From Marivita sp. (GTDB taxonomy: Bacteria; Pseudomonadota; Alphaproteobacteria; Rhodobacterales; Rhodobacteraceae): a stretch of DNA of 64,000 nucleotides. The notes beneath the pieces are model-generated. The model did no database searches, had not been told where the DNA came from, and saw only the letters and a program-made list of their open reading frames with translations. The stretch is taken from positions 62,001 through 126,000 of the forward strand of contig NZ_JAIPUT010000001.1 in assembly GCF_020055635.1 (NCBI RefSeq), in the 5' to 3' direction. The position numbers and the translations under genes are program-made. This document shows, one piece after another, positions 26,263 to 33,216 of the stretch (position 1 is the stretch's first letter; each line of letters begins with the position of its first letter).

Positions 26263-26308
26263 CGACGCGGCATCGATGCCGCGTCGTTTTTGCGTCGACG
26301 CAAAAACG
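26263..26308. terminator. Tandem palindromes (ATCGAT- and GTCGAC-centred), probable bidirectional terminator
   Basis: Two perfect 24-base palindromes overlap by two bases: 26263-26286, centred on ATCGAT with arms CGACGCGGC and GCCGCGTCG, and 26285-26308, centred on GTCGAC with arms CGTTTTTGC and GCAAAAACG. They lie in the 123-base gap between the convergent TRAP protein and rsmD genes. The second palindrome carries T5 on each strand, so it can end transcription from both sides. Confidence 0.75.
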
Positions 26309-26365
26309 CCCGCCGCAGATGGCGTTCTCCTGCCCCCCGCGCGACCGGGCGCGTGACGTCAAACG

Positions 26366-26941
26366 CTATGCGGTCGCCGGCCCGTTCCCAAACCGCAAGA
26401 CGGTCACGTGAGAATCGCCATAGCGCCGCGTGTCCAGCCGGATGAACCCTTCGGGCGCCAATTGCGGCGCATTTTCCTCCCAGACGATCAATGCCCCATC
26501 CGCCAGCCACCCGCCGGCCACCGCCGCCGCCAGCGCCTTTTGCCCCAAGGTCTTGCCGTAAGGCGGATCGAGAAACACCAGCGTCGCGGCGTCCGTGTCG
26601 CAGGGCGGCAGCCGCGTGGCATCCCGCGTGACCACCCGCGCCGTGTCGCAGCCCAGACTCTTGATATTGGCCTTGATCAGCGACAGAGCCTTGCGCCCGT
26701 CATCCACGAACACCGCCGACGCCGCCCCGCGCGACAGCGCCTCGAGCCCGAGCGCGCCTGTCCCTGCGAACAGGTCGAGCACATGCGCGCCGTCGAACGG
26801 ATCGCCGAAGCGGCCACCGCCCAGCATGTTGAACAGGCTCTCGCGCACCCGATCTGTCGTCGGCCGCAGATGTGCGCCCGGATCGCCCTTCCCGACACTG
26901 GCCAGAACCCGGCCCCGATAAAGCCCCGCGATGATCCTCAC
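26366..26941 (-). CDS. rsmD: 16S rRNA (guanine(966)-N2)-methyltransferase
   Basis: A 191-residue Rossmann methyltransferase that modifies G966 of 16S rRNA. Motif I is VLDLFAGTGALGLEALSRG (residues about 50-68). The catalytic and base-binding motif IV is LVFLDPPYGK, and RPTTDRVRESLFNML is the conserved N-terminal segment. The start is a GTG at 26941 that overlaps the stop of the upstream FAD reductase gene (GTGA). The longer frame to 27094 lies inside that gene and has no support. Confidence 0.94.
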   Translation of the reverse strand: MRIIAGLYRGRVLASVGKGDPGAHLRPTTDRVRESLFNMLGGGRFGDPFDGAHVLDLFAGTGALGLEALSRGAASAVFVDDGRKALSLIKANIKSLGCDTARVVTRDATRLPPCDTDAATLVFLDPPYGKTLGQKALAAAVAGGWLADGALIVWEENAPQLAPEGFIRLDTRRYGDSHVTVLRFGNGPATA

Positions 26942-28149
26942 GCCTTCAGAAGCGCCTTGAGGTCGGTGCCCGTGTCGCGGATCGCCTCCGGATCGGGGGA
27001 TTTGCCCATCTCGATCAAACGCTTGCCCACCATGTAGGCGCGCGGATCGTTCATCGCGTCGATTGCCAGCAACCGATCCCCGGCAAAATACCAATGCGAC
27101 ACCACATCGCCGTCGCCCCTGCGGGTCACGATGCGGTCATAGCCGGCGTTCAAACCGGCAATCTGCAACTTGACCTCGTACTGATCCGACCAGAACCACG
27201 GCTTGGCATCATAGGCGCGCGCATTGCCCAGGATGTTGTCGGCCACGCATTCGGCCTGATCGATGGCATTGCCGACGCTTTCAAGCCGCATCTGCTGTCC
27301 CTGCCACGGAAAGGAGGCGCAATCGCCCGCCGCCCAGATATGCGGATCCGATGTGCGGCCATTGGCGTCGGTCGCGATGCCGTTGTCGATCGTCAGCCCG
27401 GCGGCCTCGGCAAGCTGGGTGTTCGGCGCGATGCCCACGCCGACCAGCACGAAATCCACCTGCACCGTGCTGCCATCGCTCAGCACGGCCCCGGTCACGT
27501 GGCCCTCCGTGCCGGTGAGGTGATCCAGACCGACGCCTTCGCGCAGGTCGACACCGTGATCCCTGTGCACCTTGCGGAAGAAATCCGATGTCTCGGGCGC
27601 GGCCACCCGTTGCAGGATGCGATCGGCCATTTCCACAAGCGTGACCTTCAGCCCCAGCTTTGCCGCAACCGCCGCCGCTTCGAGACCGATATACCCGCCG
27701 CCAACGATCAGCACCCGCGCGCCCTTGGCAAAGCGCGCGGCCATGGCATCGACATCGTGCAGGCCGCGCACCACCATCACGCCGTCCAGGTCACCGCCGA
27801 TCGCGGCGGGCAGACGGCGCGGGGTGGAGCCTGTGGTCAGGACCAGGTCGTCATAGCGCAGCACGTCGTCGCCCACGCGCAGCGTCTGCGCAGCCGGGTC
27901 GATGGCGGTCACCGGCGCGCCCAGCTTCAGCGTGATGCCCTGTTCCGCGTAAAAGCTTTCGGGTCGCAGGTAGAGCCGGTCGCGCTCCATCTCGCCCAGC
28001 AGGTAGGCCTTGGACAGCGGCGGGCGCTGGTAGGGCGGAAACGGTTCCTCGCCGATCAGCGTGATCTGCCCGTCAAAGCCCTTCGCCCGCAACCGGGCGA
28101 CACAGGAGGCCCCGGCCTGCCCGGCGCCGACGACAATAACATGTTTCAT
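26938..28149 (-). CDS. FAD-dependent ferredoxin/rubredoxin reductase
   Basis: A 403-residue flavoprotein of the ThcD/CamA/AlkT type, which passes electrons from NAD(P)H to a small iron-sulfur protein. FAD binding is at VIVVGAGQAGASCVARLR (residues 4-21). NAD(P)H binding is at VLIVGGGYIGLEAAAVAAKLG (near 148). The second FAD motif HIWAAGDCASF lies near 283, and a C-terminal reductase domain ends the protein. The start at 28149 (MKHVIVVGAG) is that of the family; the frame extends upstream without similarity. The partner ferredoxin or rubredoxin is not encoded in the window. AlkB, a rubredoxin-dependent enzyme, lies 0.6 kb away on the same strand, with the peroxiredoxin gene in opposite orientation between them. 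Confidence 0.92.
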   Translation of the reverse strand: MKHVIVVGAGQAGASCVARLRAKGFDGQITLIGEEPFPPYQRPPLSKAYLLGEMERDRLYLRPESFYAEQGITLKLGAPVTAIDPAAQTLRVGDDVLRYDDLVLTTGSTPRRLPAAIGGDLDGVMVVRGLHDVDAMAARFAKGARVLIVGGGYIGLEAAAVAAKLGLKVTLVEMADRILQRVAAPETSDFFRKVHRDHGVDLREGVGLDHLTGTEGHVTGAVLSDGSTVQVDFVLVGVGIAPNTQLAEAAGLTIDNGIATDANGRTSDPHIWAAGDCASFPWQGQQMRLESVGNAIDQAECVADNILGNARAYDAKPWFWSDQYEVKLQIAGLNAGYDRIVTRRGDGDVVSHWYFAGDRLLAIDAMNDPRAYMVGKRLIEMGKSPDPEAIRDTGTDLKALLKA

Positions 28150-28243
28150 CGCTGAACCTTTTTGCACGGGGCCATTGGTCTCATCCCGCGCGACCCTATA
28201 TGGCTGGTCATCATAAATGCAATTCTTCAACGAGGGACGAATC

Positions 28244-28732
28244 ATGACAATTGCACCGGGCGACGCTCTGCCAGAGGCCACACTTGTGAAAATGGGCGCC
28301 GACGGCCCCGAATCCGTGAACCTGGCCGAACATGCAAAAGGCAAGAAACTGGCCGTTTTCGCCGTGCCGGGGGCCTTCACCCCGACTTGTCATGCGGCCC
28401 ATGTGCCCAGCTTCATCCGCACCAAGGACCAGTTCATGGCAAAAGGCGTGGACGAGATCATCTGCGTGTCGGTGAACGATCCCTTCGTGATGAAAGCCTG
28501 GGGCGAATCGACCGGCGCGACCGACGCGGGCATCACCATGCTGGGTGACGCGGACAGCAGCTTTACCAAGGCGATGGGTCTCCATTTCGACGCACCGCCT
28601 GCCGGTCTGATCGGGCGGTCCAAGCGCTATGCGATGATCGTCGATGACGGCAAGATCACCACCCTGCATGTCGAGGAAAGCCCGGGTGTCTGCGAAGTGT
28701 CCGGTGGGGAATCCCTGCTCGCAGAGCTTTGA
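28244..28732 (+). CDS. Peroxiredoxin, Prx5 type
   Basis: A 162-residue thiol peroxidase that reduces hydrogen and organic peroxides. The peroxidatic Cys is in FAVPGAFTPTCHAAHVPSFI (near residue 49). The context (PGAFTPTCH) marks the Prx5 class, many of which use glutathione or glutaredoxin. A second Cys is in ESPGVCEVSGGESLL near the C-terminus, where some members have a resolving Cys. The start at 28244 follows a GAGGGA ribosome binding site; the ATG at 28217 has none. It is divergent from the ferredoxin reductase. Confidence 0.94.
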   Translation: MTIAPGDALPEATLVKMGADGPESVNLAEHAKGKKLAVFAVPGAFTPTCHAAHVPSFIRTKDQFMAKGVDEIICVSVNDPFVMKAWGESTGATDAGITMLGDADSSFTKAMGLHFDAPPAGLIGRSKRYAMIVDDGKITTLHVEESPGVCEVSGGESLLAEL

Positions 28733-28738
28733 GCGCGG

Positions 28739-28781
28739 GGCAATCCTTCGAAGGATTGCCGTGAACTCTTCGAAGAGTTCA
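28739..28781. terminator. Tandem TTCGAA-centred palindromes, probable bidirectional terminator
   Basis: Two perfect palindromes lie in the 63-base gap between the convergent peroxiredoxin and alkB genes: 28739-28760 (arms GGCAATCC and GGATTGCC) and 28762-28781 (arms TGAACTC and GAGTTCA). Both are centred on TTCGAA and lie one base apart. The transcript would fold into two consecutive hairpins in either direction. No long T-run is present. Confidence 0.75.
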
Positions 28782-28795
28782 GGCCCGGTGGCGGA

Positions 28796-29938
28796 TCACT
28801 CTGCGTGCCGGGCCTTGTTGTACGTGGTCCAATCGTTGATTTCCGGATAATACCGCGCGCGCCACGTCTTGACGCGCGGGTTCATCATCGCCCGCCATTT
28901 TCGCGGGAACAAGGCAAAGAAGGTCATCACCGGATAGCCGTATGGCAATTGCGGTGCCTCGGTCTCGTCATGGGTCTGCAAGAGCGGAAACCGCCTGTCG
29001 GGTTTGTAATGGTGGTCCGAATGGCGTTGCAGGTTGATCAGGAACCAGTTCGACGCGGTGTGCGACGCGTTCCAGCTGTGGCGCGGCTTGACGTGTTCGT
29101 ATTTGCCCTGGCCGAGGTATTTGCGCGTCAGCCCGTAATGTTCGACATAGTTCACCAGTTCGAGCTGAAAGACCGCCGAGGCCGCCTGCAACACGAAGAT
29201 GAGCACGCCCAGCCAGCCGCCCAAGGCGAAGGCCAGGGCCAGAAACGCCGCCTGCAGCGCCCCGTAGCGCCAGAACGGATTGCCGAGATGCCACCATTGC
29301 AGCCCCTTGCGGGCCAGCATGTCGCGTTCGGCGCGAAACGACGACACGAGGCTTTGCCGCAGCACGCGGGGATAGAACCGCCAGAAGCTTTCGTTGTAGC
29401 GCGCCGTCACCGGGTCGCGCGGTGTGCCGACATGACGGTGATGGACCAGCAGGTGCTCGGACCGGAAATGCCCGTAAAGCGCCATGCACATCAGGATGTC
29501 GCCTAGCCAGCGCTCCAACTTGTTGCGCTGGTGCATCAACTCATGCGCGTAGACGATGCCGACGCTGCCCGACAGCACCCCCATTCCGACCGTCACGAAA
29601 TAGATCTCGAGCGGTCCCAGATGATCGGCGCGGGGGATGTACCAGACCAGCCCGAAGATCATCGCGAATTGCAGCAGCGGCCAGATGAGGGTGATCATGC
29701 GGTGCCAGTACAGCGCGCTGTCCCTGGTCTCTGGATCGAGGTTGTCGGTGTTCAGCCCGAGCGCTGCATCCAGCGTGGCGAACACACCCCAGGTGGCGAT
29801 GATCGGCACGATCACCCAGACCCCTCCGATAAGCGCGGCGGACAGGACCAGCGGGATCATCACCAGCGACAGCCAGAACGGCAGCGCGGCCCGCAAGGGC
29901 AGACGTGTGGAAGGGGGGCTGGAAAGGCTGTCAGACAT
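28796..29938 (-). CDS. alkB: Alkane 1-monooxygenase
   Basis: A 380-residue integral-membrane di-iron hydroxylase that oxidises the terminal carbon of alkanes. The four AlkB histidine motifs are present: HELMHQ (near residue 132), EHLLVHHRHVGTPRDP (near 161), NYVEHYGL (near 265) and LQRHSDHHYKPDRRFP (near 305). Six or so hydrophobic helices surround them. The enzyme needs rubredoxin and a rubredoxin reductase. A suitable reductase is encoded nearby (26938-28149), but no rubredoxin gene is visible. No AraC or LuxR regulator is adjacent. mutY lies 75 bases upstream on the same strand and is probably unrelated. Confidence 0.94.
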   Translation of the reverse strand: MSDSLSSPPSTRLPLRAALPFWLSLVMIPLVLSAALIGGVWVIVPIIATWGVFATLDAALGLNTDNLDPETRDSALYWHRMITLIWPLLQFAMIFGLVWYIPRADHLGPLEIYFVTVGMGVLSGSVGIVYAHELMHQRNKLERWLGDILMCMALYGHFRSEHLLVHHRHVGTPRDPVTARYNESFWRFYPRVLRQSLVSSFRAERDMLARKGLQWWHLGNPFWRYGALQAAFLALAFALGGWLGVLIFVLQAASAVFQLELVNYVEHYGLTRKYLGQGKYEHVKPRHSWNASHTASNWFLINLQRHSDHHYKPDRRFPLLQTHDETEAPQLPYGYPVMTFFALFPRKWRAMMNPRVKTWRARYYPEINDWTTYNKARHAE

Positions 29939-30013
29939 GGGACTGCATGCTCGGTTTCTGAGGGCAGCTTAGCAGCGTCTTGCAGGTTTCACCAAGCGCG
30001 ACGTCGCGAACCC

Positions 30014-31090
30014 TCATGTGCCCCTGCTCAATGCATAGGCCTTGCGCATGACCGTGGGCAGATCGTCCGGATCAAACGCTTCGGCCTCGACGAAATGCCC
30101 CCGGGCCGGTGTGCGGTCCATCGGCACAAGCGCGGTCTTGACGGTCAGTTTCAGGTGGAAATGCGTGAAGGTGTGGCGCGCCTCGGCGGGCAGGGTGCGC
30201 CACTCGGCGCGGATCGGCGGGTCCTCGGCCGGTGCGTCGTTCCACTCGCTGCCGGGCCAGCCCAGCATCCCGCCCAACAAGCCGCTGTCGGGGCGTTGCT
30301 CCAGCAGCCAGGCGCCATCGACCCGGCGCGCCAGGTAGGCGATGCCCAACCGGGTGGGCTTGCGCTTTTTCGGGGTCTTTTTCGGCAGGTCCTTCGCTGT
30401 GCCTTCTGCCCATGCGGCGCAGGATTTGCGCCAGGGGCACAATCCACAGGCCGGGTTGCGCGGGGTGCAGATCGTGGCCCCCAGATCCATCACCGCCTGC
30501 GCATAACAACCCGGGCGGTCATTTGGCGTGAGCGCCGAGGCGTAGCCCATGAAGACGGGTTTCGCAGCGGGCAGGGGCGTGTGGTCGTCGTGAAGCCGCG
30601 CCATCACCCGTTCCACGTTTCCATCCAGCACGGTTTCCGGCAGGTCGAAGGCGATCGACGCGATTGCGGCGGCCGTGTAAGGCCCGATCCCCGGCAGCAC
30701 GATCAGCCCGTCATAGCTGTCCGGAAAGACGCCGCCGTGATCCGCATGCACGACGCGGGCGCATTTGAGCAGGTTGCGGGCGCGGGCGTAGTAGCCGAGG
30801 CCCGCCCAGGCGGCCATGACATCGGAATCCTCGGCCAAAGCCAGATCGCTGATGGTGGGCCAACGGGTCGTGAACGCCTCGAAATAGCTTTTGACGGCGG
30901 CCACGGTGGTCTGTTGCAGCATGATCTCGGACATCCAGACGCGGTACGGGTCCGGGCGTATCCCCTGCGCGCGGGCGGCGGGGCCGACACGCCACGGCAT
31001 TGTGCGGGCATGCCTGTCGTACCAGTCCAGCAGCAGGATCGGATCGGGCGGATCACGCAGGTCTGACATACCTTTGATTTCGGTTCTCAT
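30014..31090 (-). CDS. mutY: A/G-specific adenine glycosylase
   Basis: Removes adenine mispaired with 8-oxoguanine. The helix-hairpin-helix LPGIGPYTAAAI with the catalytic Asp in VLDGNVERVMAR lies near residues 124-156. The 4Fe-4S ligands CTPRNPACGLCPWRKSC (C-x6-C-x2-C-x5-C) lie near 204-220. The C-terminal NUDIX-like domain that reads 8-oxoguanine follows (LEQRPDSGLLGGMLGWPGSEW). Length is 358 residues, or 351 if the Met at 31069 (MSDLRDPP) is used. It is divergent from the DUF721 gene across 61 bases. Confidence 0.96.
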   Translation of the reverse strand: MRTEIKGMSDLRDPPDPILLLDWYDRHARTMPWRVGPAARAQGIRPDPYRVWMSEIMLQQTTVAAVKSYFEAFTTRWPTISDLALAEDSDVMAAWAGLGYYARARNLLKCARVVHADHGGVFPDSYDGLIVLPGIGPYTAAAIASIAFDLPETVLDGNVERVMARLHDDHTPLPAAKPVFMGYASALTPNDRPGCYAQAVMDLGATICTPRNPACGLCPWRKSCAAWAEGTAKDLPKKTPKKRKPTRLGIAYLARRVDGAWLLEQRPDSGLLGGMLGWPGSEWNDAPAEDPPIRAEWRTLPAEARHTFTHFHLKLTVKTALVPMDRTPARGHFVEAEAFDPDDLPTVMRKAYALSRGT

Positions 31091-31151
31091 TTGTGGGCTG
31101 GTTGCGGCGGCATCGGATCACTAGAATAGCGTTCGGAAGAGGGAGTCAAAC

Positions 31152-31661
31152 ATGCCGCCGCGCTCCGGTTACACAAAAGGCTTCAAACGCACATCGAGCC
31201 TCTTGCAGACACAGATCCGCAAGACCTCCGAGACGCGTGGCTTTGCGCAATCGCGGCTTCTGACCCACTGGACCGAGATCGCAGGCGAGGACATTGCCGC
31301 CATCAGCCGCCCCGTCGAGGTGCGTTACGGGCGCGGGGGCTTCGGGGCGACGCTGACGCTTCTGACCACCGGGGCCAATGCGCCGATCCTCGAAATGCAG
31401 AAGGAAAAGCTGCGCGAGAAGGTGAACGCGGTCTATGGCTACAACGCCATTTCGCGCGTGCGGGTCACGCAGACCGCCTCGACCGGTTTTGCCGAGGGGC
31501 AGGTGAGCTTCGACCACCGTCCCAAGGCGCGGGATGACACGCCAGCCGCGATCCTGCCCGAGGCGCAGCAGCTTGCGGGCGGCGTTCAGGATGACGGCTT
31601 GCGCGCTGCGCTGGAACGTCTGGCGACAAACGTCTATTCAAAAACGCAAGATCGGACCTAG
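31152..31661 (+). CDS. DUF721 (DciA-like) protein
   Basis: A 169-residue protein of the DUF721 family. The domain spans residues about 12-125 (LLQTQIRKTSETRGFAQSRLLTHWTEIAGEDIAAISRPVEV). In other bacteria this domain is the core of DciA, the loader of the replicative helicase DnaB in lineages without DnaC. The short C-terminal extension is unlike the long C-terminal linkers of characterised DciA proteins. A GAGGGAG ribosome binding site precedes the ATG. dsbA follows 33 bases later. Confidence 0.85.
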   Translation: MPPRSGYTKGFKRTSSLLQTQIRKTSETRGFAQSRLLTHWTEIAGEDIAAISRPVEVRYGRGGFGATLTLLTTGANAPILEMQKEKLREKVNAVYGYNAISRVRVTQTASTGFAEGQVSFDHRPKARDDTPAAILPEAQQLAGGVQDDGLRAALERLATNVYSKTQDRT

Positions 31662-31694
31662 GTCCACAAGGCACACAGAGCAAAGGGTTTCGCA

Positions 31695-32375
31695 ATGAAA
31701 CAACGGTTGATGACGATTGCACTGGCAACGACCCTCGTGGCGGGCGGCGGCTGGTGGGTGGCCGGTACAGGCAACACTCCCACAGTGAACGGGCAGGCGA
31801 TCGCGCTGCCGGGCGCTGCCAATGCGCAGGAAAGCGATGCCGGTGAGGTGACGATCCAGGAAATGACGCTCGGCGCCGAAGACGCGCCGGTCGAGATGAT
31901 CGAGTATGCGTCCTATACCTGTCCGCATTGCGCGACCTTCCACCAGGGCGTCTTCAAGAACATCAAGGAAGATTACATTGACACCGGCAAGGTCAAGTTC
32001 ACCTACCGCGAGGTCTATTTCGACAAGTACGGGCTCTGGGGATCGCTGGTTGCCCGCTGTGGCGGTGAAGACCGGTTCTTCGGCATCACCGAGATGATCT
32101 ACGACACCCAGAGCGACTGGTCCCGCGCCGGGTCCGAGGCGGCTATTGCCGACGAATTGCGCAAGATCGGACGCATCGCCGGGCTTGAGACCGAACAGCT
32201 TGAATCCTGCCTGACGAACTCCGACAAGGCGCGCGGCCTGATCGAATGGTACCAGGCGAATGCCGAAGAGCACGGCATCAGTTCGACCCCGTCCTTTGTC
32301 ATCGACGGCGAGACCTATTCGAACATGAGCTATGGCGAGTTTCAGGAAATCCTGGACGAGAAGCTGGGTAGCTGA
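31695..32375 (+). CDS. Thiol:disulfide interchange protein, DsbA family
   Basis: A 226-residue exported thioredoxin-fold protein with a signal peptide (MKQRLMTIALATTLVAGGGWWVAG; possibly cleaved later, near PGAANAQ). The redox motif is CPHC in YASYTCPHCATFHQGVF (near residues 75-78). The cis-proline loop STPSFVIDGETYS follows near 197. These are the hallmarks of the DsbA/ScsC/TrbB-like group. It donates or isomerises disulfides in the periplasm. A strong terminator follows. In many relatives smc comes next; here it does not. Confidence 0.93.
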   Translation: MKQRLMTIALATTLVAGGGWWVAGTGNTPTVNGQAIALPGAANAQESDAGEVTIQEMTLGAEDAPVEMIEYASYTCPHCATFHQGVFKNIKEDYIDTGKVKFTYREVYFDKYGLWGSLVARCGGEDRFFGITEMIYDTQSDWSRAGSEAAIADELRKIGRIAGLETEQLESCLTNSDKARGLIEWYQANAEEHGISSTPSFVIDGETYSNMSYGEFQEILDEKLGS

Positions 32376-32401
32376 TCCGGCATCCAGCCTTTGAAACCGA
32401 G

Positions 32402-32432
32402 AAAAGACCGGCCTCCTGAGCCGGTCTTTTTT
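32402..32432 (+). terminator. Rho-independent terminator after dsbA
   Basis: AAAAGACCGGC pairs with GCCGGTCTTTT around a 7-base loop, followed by further T residues (TTTTTT in all). This is a textbook terminator 26 bases after the dsbA stop. Confidence 0.92.
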
Positions 32433-32582
32433 GTGTCGTCAATGAAAGGTCCGCGCCGGACCCATTGTTTCGCGCGCGAAACATTCGGGCCGATACGGAC
32501 CTATTAATTTTTGGGGGTGCCCGCAAACTGTGTTGGTTTGTATCTTTTCTGTCTGAACGGACGCCTACGGCACCTGTGTCGC

Positions 32583-33008
32583 TCAGTCCTTGGTGAACTC
32601 CATGCGATAGATCACTTCTTCTCCAGTTGCAGGGTCGATGCCCGGAGCCCCGCTGATGAACAGTCGATTTTCCTCGAGCGTGAAAGGGCGGTCCAGTGCC
32701 CCCTGCCAATTCGGGTTCCAAGAGCCATCGACTTCGTGAATGACTCGACCTTCTTCAAGATGGTAGGTGGCGACATACGCCAGCATGTCATCGAACAGCT
32801 GCGCTTTCTCCTCAGTCGTCCATGCCCGATCCTTTGGCGGGAAACGATCACGACGGAAAACGGATGCCATCATCCGTCCACAGCGATGGTAAGCAATATA
32901 GCCTATCGGCGAAGGGCCCAACGCGTCAGTGGTCACGCCGGTCGCCACCGATGTGCGGGTCCACGCATCCATACGCCACGAACCGATCAATGCCTCGATG
33001 TCTGCCAT
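32583..33008 (-). CDS. Lipocalin-like domain protein in a less GC-rich patch
   Basis: A 141-residue soluble protein. ADIEALIGSWRMDAWTRT at the start, GYIAYHRCGRMMASVFRRDR in the middle and GSWNPNWQGALDRPFTLEENRLFISG near the end match the lipocalin-like family often found in small hypothetical proteins (DUF4488/Lipocalin_5 type); the ligand is unknown. The start was set at 33008 because a CGGAGGA ribosome binding site lies seven bases ahead; the frame runs further to 33113. The gene and its flanks (about 32440-33180) are visibly richer in A and T than the surroundings, which suggests acquisition or insertion between dsbA and the operon that follows. Confidence 0.72.
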   Translation of the reverse strand: MADIEALIGSWRMDAWTRTSVATGVTTDALGPSPIGYIAYHRCGRMMASVFRRDRFPPKDRAWTTEEKAQLFDDMLAYVATYHLEEGRVIHEVDGSWNPNWQGALDRPFTLEENRLFISGAPGIDPATGEEVIYRMEFTKD

Positions 33009-33164
33009 AAACGCGTCCTCCGGCCGATGTTTATCGAGATCATGCACATAGCTTTTGCGTTTGACCAGCGATTGATCCCAGAGCCAATCAGTAATGGGCA
33101 AACCTCCCGACATCCTGGTCTTAAAGGCAGGCCAAGTGTGCCAACACGGCTTGCGGACACCCCC

Positions 33165-33179
33165 TTAACTTTTTGTTAA
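33165..33179. repeat. Small hairpin TTAAC-TTTTT-GTTAA
   Basis: A five-base inverted repeat around a T5 loop, located between the lipocalin-like gene and the 680-residue envelope gene that ends at 33217. It may help end transcription of the minus-strand operon but is too small to be sure. Confidence 0.3.
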
Positions 33180-33216
33180 CAGGCCGGATCTCAGCCGGAA
33201 ACCCGTGGGGCCGATG

